Below, one piece after another: positions 57,644-64,000 of a DNA stretch of 64,000 bases. Origin of the DNA: Nymphaea colorata (Eukaryota > Streptophyta > Magnoliopsida > Nymphaeales > Nymphaeaceae); the NCBI RefSeq assembly GCF_008831285.2, contig NC_045147.1:4118001-4182000 (forward strand), given 5' to 3'. Made by a program: the position numbers and the translations under genes. Position 1 is the first letter of the stretch; the number at the start of each line of letters is the position of its first letter. The notes below the pieces were generated by a model that worked only from the letters and a program-made list of their open reading frames with translations, searched no databases and was not told where the DNA came from.

Positions 57644-59061
57644 TGATACGGGTCAGCCTTTGACTTGGCCTAGAGCAGCCGCTAATAAGGCTGAAAGCAG
57701 CCCTAGAGGGCGGGGCAAGGCTGCCCTTCATACAGTCGGCACCCAACGAGGCCGAGTTGACCCAAGCACGGGTCAAGAGGGAGGAGTGGGAGACTTAGAG
57801 CAGCAAGGTCCGACCGATGATGGGTTCACAGCCGAGCTTAGAGTTGAAGCAGAGGGAGGAGCAGGAGGAAGTGCAACGACTCTAAGCGAGGCTCTTGAAG
57901 ACCAGGGCGGTGGGTCTAGTCCGGTCCAGGTCAGGTCCAGCCCAGGTCGTGGTTAAAACCCGGTCACTTAGGGTCAGTCTAGGGCGAGCCTAGGCAATTC
58001 GAGGTCCAAGTCAAGCCCAAGCACGCGCGGGCTAGAGGAGGACCGGTTTTAGGGATGAGACTCTAAGTCTCGAGTTTGCTTTTGTGCGTTTTTGCTTTGG
58101 ATTTGGAGTGCGCCATTTGCTTGAGTTATTTTGATCAAGTTCTAATCTGGATCAAGTGTTACATCCGTTTTTCTTAGTTCAGTGCTGTTGGCCTTGTGCG
58201 CCTCACCAGTCCAGCGCGTGGCCAGGCTGACCGCGCCCATCATCCATCTCTCTTTCGTGCTTGGCCAGGAGGGCCGAGCCTTCGCCTTCAGCTGCGGCCA
58301 GGAGGGCCGCCTCGTCTGCCTTTGCTGCCAGCGTCTGTGGTCTCCTTGCAGCCCGTGACAGCAGCCATGTTCTGCCTGCTACCCGCGGCCTGACAGTCCC
58401 TGCCCTTGGACAGCGACTAGGCCACCTTCTTCCTTGCGGCAGCCGATCCCCTACACGTTCCAGCCAGCTTGCAGCCGTGGTTGCCTTAGCTACATCCGAC
58501 GCTTGGACCGGGAGATCTCTGCCCTGTAGCTGTGATACCCGAGGGTGGAATCTCCCCTCGTGGTCTCAGGGTTTCATACGCCAAGCAAGCCTTGGCCGGT
58601 ACCTTCTAACCCCCCTATAGATTCGTGGGTGGTAGTTTTTGCTTATGCTTTTGATTTCAGCCCGGCCTTGGGTCGTTGTTGTGCATTGAGGGACCTCCGA
58701 GGCACTGCGCCAAGGACACGACCTCGTGCCAACCTAGCCTCCTATGGGTGGGTGTGGTTTGATTCGATTAGGTTTGGTTTGATTGTTTGTTTGAGTGAGT
58801 TGAGAGAGTTTTAATTATTGTATCGCTTCCGCATTGTACTAGCCTCACAGTTTTTAATTCTTTATAGTAGGTTTGGCTTTTGGGTTTGGGATAGCCTAAC
58901 TTGTATTCCTTTCCTATTTGGGTTTTAGGTCGGGGTTCCTGTCCGACTGGGTAGTGTCCTTGTTTTGATTTGTCCTAGGAAAGTCTTCAGGTTGGTCCAA
59001 GGTGATCTTGGGGGTAGGCACGGCCGTCGACTTTGGACTTTGGTCGGCCGTGGGCAAGATC
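57644..59061 (+). mobile_element. Element F, short LTR, lacking its last five bases
   Basis: It begins TGATACGGGTC and ends ...GGGCAAGATC. It keeps the U3-like start, a promoter-like segment and the 3' end module (GTGTGGTTT, GAGTGAGTTG, GTAGGT, GGGTAGTG) but lacks the C-rich 2 kb middle present in E and G, so it is 1.4 kb long. It lies directly between E and G. Confidence 0.75.
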
Positions 59062-62000
59062 TGATACGAGCCAAAAATCCAGCCCGTTCGTAAGGGCTGA
59101 ACCAAGGACCAAGCAGGGTCCGAATAGGCTCGTAAGGGCTGGACGCAAGTCCAGCAAGGCAGCTAGACCAGCTACAGAGGAATACTTACAGCTTGGAGTT
59201 CTTGCAGTGGGCGGAGCGGGCGGAGCAACAACGGCCAAGCGTGGACGAAACTGGATTAAACCTCAAGGTGGCCTTGATCCGTTTTTAGGACTTTCCCGAA
59301 CTTGAATGGTCTAACCTATGGTCGAGTCCTAATCCGAGTTCACACGAGGTAGTCTAGGTCGAACCTAGGCATGTGGGGGTTGAGCCGATCCAAGCTCAAC
59401 CAAGCGCCCAAGCGAGTGGATCCAAAAGATCCACGGATATCTACTTAGGAGTGAGACGAGTAGTGTCTCGTTTTTTATTTCTTTGAGTTCCGTTTTTGTT
59501 TGAGTTGATTCTTTAGTGAACCGGTTCGGAATGTGAACCGAGTTGCTTAGGAGGTTATTTAAGTGATTGAGTCCTTGTAATTACCATGCTTTGAAGAATA
59601 ATGAATTGAGTGGATTGGTGTTGGGCGGAATGCCCCTTTTTCTCTCGTTTTCCCCTTGGCTCACCCCTCTCCCGCGGTGGTCTCCCTTCTCTCCTTGGCG
59701 TCCCTCCTCACCTATGGCGCAAAGTCTTCTTCCTCCACTCGTCCTCAAGGATTCTCCACGCCCTAGCGTCACTCTTCATGGCGTCCTCTACAATCCAACC
59801 CCCTAGGTGAAGGACGGCATCCCTTTCACCCTCTATCCAGCCGAAGGTCTCCTCTTCCCTACCTTATTTTCTGGTTTCTTCCTCTTCCCCTCGACCTAAG
59901 GAACACGGCCAAAGGAAAGCAGCAAGCTCCGGCGCGCGGCGTCTCCAAACGGACCACGAATATACCCCACGAGCGATTTGTAGAAGAACGGTGCCTTCCT
60001 TCTCAAACACAAAGAAGGTTGTGAGGCTGTCTTCTTCCCGGGAAGGCTACAGCAGCTTGGGCGACCTGGTTTCTGCAGCAAACGACATCAAAAGTAACGC
60101 AAGAGAATAAGGTTAGTACGTAGAGAAAACAAGAAGAGTTGGTGAGCAACACGTTGCTTGGATTTAGTATTGAGTTCGGCTAAAAGGAAGACTTCACTCC
60201 CTCGGTGCACACCCGAGAGTTTGAGCTCTATCCCCACGGTTGAAAGCAGAATTAAATCCTCTCTTACGCGTCTCAAGAACTCCTTGGAATTTTCGAGTTC
60301 TTTCCCTCACGCTACGCACGAAGGTCTCCAACGAGCGTCCTCAAAAGAGCTCTTTGGCTGCCTCCGTTTTTATCAAGGCTGACACACAAATCCAGCAAGC
60401 AAAAGGCTTGCAAACGTGCAGCAAAGGGCGTCAAAACAGAGAAAATAATACATAGAAGAAGACGCCCCATCATAAGGAATCAAACGGCGTAATTTGGTCT
60501 TCATCCGGGTACTTTAGCGCAAGATAGGCCTCGGCCTGAATTCTGCAAATTCCGGTGAACATCTAAGTGATTCTGTCCAGATTTTGGTCAATTCCTTCGT
60601 GGTCCATATTACCCCTGATCATAGAAGGAGTCAGCTTCAGCTTAAGGGTATTCTGGTCCGTTGATTGGAGGAGCGCACTAGGGCAAAACACCCTAGCCGC
60701 CGGTACTTCATGCGTCTTCCTTGGCAGCCGGTTCTTCATTTGGTAAGTCAACCTCTTCCTTTGTTTTGTTTAATCCCAACCTTTGCCTTAGCCACGTGTC
60801 AGTCATCCCCTTGGCCTTCCTGATTGACCCCGCCACCTGTCCTCCTTGATTGATCTCGTCCTATTCGCATATCCCATTAGCCTTCATCGCATCCCACCGT
60901 TTTAGGAAATCCATCCTTAGCGCCACACCCTTACCGATTTTGTTGCCTTGCCTTTTGTCAACCGAGATCCCTCTTTGATCCTAACCCTTGGTGTTGCCAC
61001 ATGTCCTAATCCTAGCCTACATCCCCTGCCACCTCACCAGCTAGCTCCTCCCTCATCGAGTAGTCTGGCCCCACACGAGCTTCCCCTTCCATCGCCTAAG
61101 CCTTTACCGAATTCTTAGAGATCTCACGCGTTTCTACTTTCTAAGTGGAGCCTTGAGACCTCGCCACCTCCTGCTTGCCTTACCCGTTCCCTACTTCATC
61201 TCCTTCCTTTTTGGTAGCTCACCCCCACACGCTTTCTCCCTTCCCCATCGTCAAGCTCACTACCGAATTCAAAGGGATCTCACACGTCTTCCCTTTCTTG
61301 GTGGAGTTTTGAGGTATCGCCACCTCATCCTTAACATAAACCAACTCCTACCTTGATGCCAGCCAGCCCAGCTCATCCCCACCTAAGCCTCTTTCCACCT
61401 CGTGCACCCTCATTATGACCCCACCTAAACCGAGCCAGCTCCTTCCTTCCACTTCGTCAACCATTTCCTTGTAGGGCCCACACGTCTCCACTTTTAACTT
61501 TTTTAGTCAACCTTTGTCTCGCATCTCCCTTTCCCTTTACCCCACCGTCCCAAGCACCTCTCACATGGAGTCTTCTCCTCTCGCCACCTCGTGCTTCTTC
61601 CTTTAGTAAAACCCAGCGTGACCCTTAGCCCCCATCTTTCCTAAACCTTACCCGGTTTGTCCCCCTTGTATCCGTTGCAAAGAAGAAGAGAAGAAGAACT
61701 CGAGCACTAACGTGAAGACTTATCATTTTGGCCTATGCCACGTGCCTCCCCTTCCTTACGAATTAGGAAGGAAGCCGAGCCAATTCCCTCCTTATTCTTT
61801 AGGAAGGAAATTGGAGTCAAATCCTAATTTGCTAGTCTCTCTCTAGCAACTCTCTTAGCTCTAATTTCATTTTGGAATTGGGCGCCCCTTTCCCTCCTCT
61901 ATCTTAGGAAGGAAATCCCACGTCAACCCTTACCCCTTGGTAGTTGACGTCCTCTCATCTCACTCTTTCTTAGTTAGGTAGGCCACCACCTGGCCACAAC

Positions 62001-63306
62001 ATCCCTTAGGAACCCACGACCCACTCGTGTCAACCTTCACTAGTTAGGCAAGCCAGCACCGTATCCTCCCTTGCTCTCCTTTAGTCAAGCCCTTAACGCA
62101 TCACTCCTTAGTCAACCTCTCTAGGTCGACCTCACCCATGTTGGCAACCTAAACCCTTGAGCCTCCTTTCCTCTTAATCTGGAAAGTAGCCCACGGTCCT
62201 AAGGCAGCTAACATCTACGTTGCCAAGGTGACTCGAACCTACCTTGCACGGCTAGACCCAAGCCGCCACCTCTCTTCCGCACCTTCCTCATTCCTTAGTG
62301 TCTTGACTTGATTCAAGTCAACCCAGCCGCATTTGAACCTAAGCCAGCCCTTAGTTAACCTTGTGCAGCTGACCCTAATCAACTCAGCCATCCCATGCCT
62401 TGACCTAGCCAGCCACCCTTAACCGGACCCTCTCGTAGCTAGGTCTGCCCGAGCTCTTCTCCTTCCCGTAGTTAGGTTCTCCCGGGTTCTAGACCGAACC
62501 CAGCCCTTCCGAAGGACTTCCCCACGCACAGCGGGACCCTTCCAGCTTCGGCACACCTCTTGCTGCCATGCTCCCTTCACGGCCAGGCGGGCCTATTACA
62601 GCAGTAGCACGACACTTGCTACTGCCTCTTACTCACGGCCAGGAGGGCCGTATTGCAGCAGCTAGCCGGCATCCCTAACCGGCCATTTGAAGACTTCCGG
62701 TGTAGCTTCCACCTCGTCGCGGGATCCAGTCCGCTACCTTCCTCATCTGGCACCCTCCTCATTTGTTGCTGCATTGCCCGAGGTCAGGAATTCACCTCGT
62801 GGCTTCCTTGCTGACAGCCAAGAATAGCTTGGCCGGTAACGCCCTCTCACTCCCTTGTAGTTTCGCGGGTCGGGTGCACTTTGCTTGTGTATTTGCTTGA
62901 GCCCGGCTTCGGCCTTGGTTGATTCCAGCGGTACCTCGACGGCCCTTGGCCTAGACATGACCGCTAATCGACGAGCCTACCTAGGGTATTGGGTGTGGTT
63001 TGTTACGAGTAGTTATGGTTTGTGTGGTTTGATGGTTTGCATTGAGTGAGTTGCGAGAGTACTTTTGTATCGCGCACGCTTGTACGGCCTCACATCCCAC
63101 GTAGCTTTCTGTAGTAGATTTTTCTTTAGTTAGGTTTTTGGGATTACCCTTCCGTGTATTCACGTCCTATTGGGTTTGCGCCGGGGTCCTATCCGGTCGG
63201 GTAGTTCCTTGTATTGATTTGTTTAGGTTTCTTTGGTCTAGATTCCTCGAGGCGATCTTGGCAGTAGGACCTCGACTCCTTGGGTCGGCCCGTTAGGGTC
63301 GGGTTC
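59062..63306 (+). mobile_element. Element G, LTR only, lacking its last five bases
   Basis: It begins TGATACGAGCC and ends ...GGTCGGGTTC; an inverted LTR follows at the next base. It has GAACCGGTTC (59518) and GAACCGAGTT (59535) near a TATA-like TTATTTAAG, and splice-donor-like sites at 60112 (GTTAGT) and 60743 (GTAAGT). At 4.2 kb it is the longest LTR in the window. The interior is C-rich with GCCACGTGTC words. Confidence 0.8.
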
Positions 63307-64000
63307 TGTTAGGATCCACACCGGTTGGCCTACAAAAGCCCGAACCAAATGCGATCCTACCTTCCCAGGACCTTCTTGAGGCCTATGCTAAAAACTGAAA
63401 ATCCTAAACAATTAAATACACAAAGCTACCCAGCCAGACAGGACCCCGGCGCAATCCCAAATAGGTAAGGAAATACAAGAGTCGTGTACCCTTTCTCCAA
63501 AAACCTAACTAAGGTCTTCCTACTACAAGAAAACTAAGAAGGTTGTCGAGGCCTTACAAAACGTGAGTGATACAAATTCAATTCCCTCACAACTCACTCA
63601 CAAACCACGCAAACCACTTCTAACGGCCAAACCACACCCAGTGAAAGCAAATAGGTGGTCGGCTCCTTGTAGTCGTGTCTTGGGCAAAGTGCCCTCGAGG
63701 TACCACAGAGAGGAGCAAGGCCGAAGCCTGGGCTAAATCAAAACAGAAAACAAAACTAGATGCTGCCCTAATACAAGCAAAAGCAAAACCCGCCCGTCGC
63801 TACAAGGGGGAGCAAGAAGATACCGGCCAAGGAGAACTTGGCGTAGCTGGATGACGCACCCGGGGTGAGAACCAACCCCCGGGTATTGCAGCTCACTGTT
63901 CGAGAAAGCCGGTTGAGGAGAGCCTCCTCGGATGCCTGCTGCACAAGTTCAGACCGCTGGCCGAAGGTCGCTGGACGAAGAGTTCGCCGCTGATTTCCTG
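63307..64000 (-). mobile_element. Element H, LTR in opposite orientation, 3' end part
   Basis: The plus strand starts TGTTAGGATCC, and its reverse complement ends GGATCCTAACA, the intact 3' end of the family LTR. The reverse complement carries the end module in the expected order (GTGTGGTTT, GAGTGAGTTG, AGTAGGA, GGCTGGGTAGC). It continues beyond the window, so its 5' part and any body are unseen. Confidence 0.85.

Noticed and set aside
57588-58620. Ala/Gly/Pro-rich plus-strand ORFs in LTR F as cellular genes
   Set aside because: They lie wholly within an LTR and correspond to U3 or C-rich leader sequence of the family.
53875-63306. E, F and G as complete retrotransposons with internal regions
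   Set aside because: No primer-binding site, polypurine tract or coding domain was found between the LTR starts; they are LTR-only units.

Overview
This is nuclear DNA of a flowering plant. The evidence is an intronless plant-type PPR gene, Ty1/copia and Ty3/gypsy LTR elements with initiator-tRNA-Met primer sites, an L1-type LINE, Tourist/PIF-like DNA elements and GA/CT microsatellites. I cannot name the species. Almost everything is old, mutated transposable-element sequence; only two ordinary genes are credible: a PPR gene (about 19.5-20.9 kb, minus) and a small membrane-protein gene (about 10.4-10.7 kb, minus).

Left part (1-24.2 kb), AT-rich. It holds a two-copy tandem repeat and degenerate GGATC-word DNA (0.1-2.8 kb), a minus-strand copia remnant with one LTR (3.8-5.4 kb), a plus-strand copia remnant with its 3' LTR (6.8-9.5 kb), the membrane-protein gene, a Tourist-like MITE (12.2-12.6 kb), a minus-strand LINE (15.3-18.7 kb), the PPR gene, and a 2.6 kb PIF/Harbinger-like element inserted against the PPR gene's 5' end (20.9-23.5 kb).

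Right part (24.2-64 kb), GC-richer. It is a nest of one superfamily of large gypsy-type elements with LTRs of about 3-4 kb, named here B to H. B (24182-34894) is complete but lacks pol. C (34895-44740) is a chromovirus-like element with gag, protease, RT, RNase H, integrase and a chromodomain-like tail, all broken by mutations. D (45628-53788) has a truncated 5' LTR and lacks pol. E, F and G (53875-63306) are LTR-only units lying head to tail. H (63307 onward) is an LTR in the opposite orientation.

The most unusual system is in B and D. Instead of pol, both carry a long ORF with a forkhead-associated (FHA)-like domain, a phosphothreonine-binding fold that I do not know from any described plant LTR retrotransposon. 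D's ORF also shares a short motif with C's gag, and its C-terminal end resembles the end of C's pol. The leaders of B, C and D share a GC-rich motif present twice at exactly 69 bp spacing, a good candidate for a shared RNA packaging or dimerisation signal. A plausible model is that C-like elements supplied pol to FHA-carrying, non-autonomous partners. At four junctions an LTR lacks exactly its last five bases and is followed directly by the end of another LTR of the superfamily, in both orientations, which suggests insertion targeted to the family's own LTR ends.
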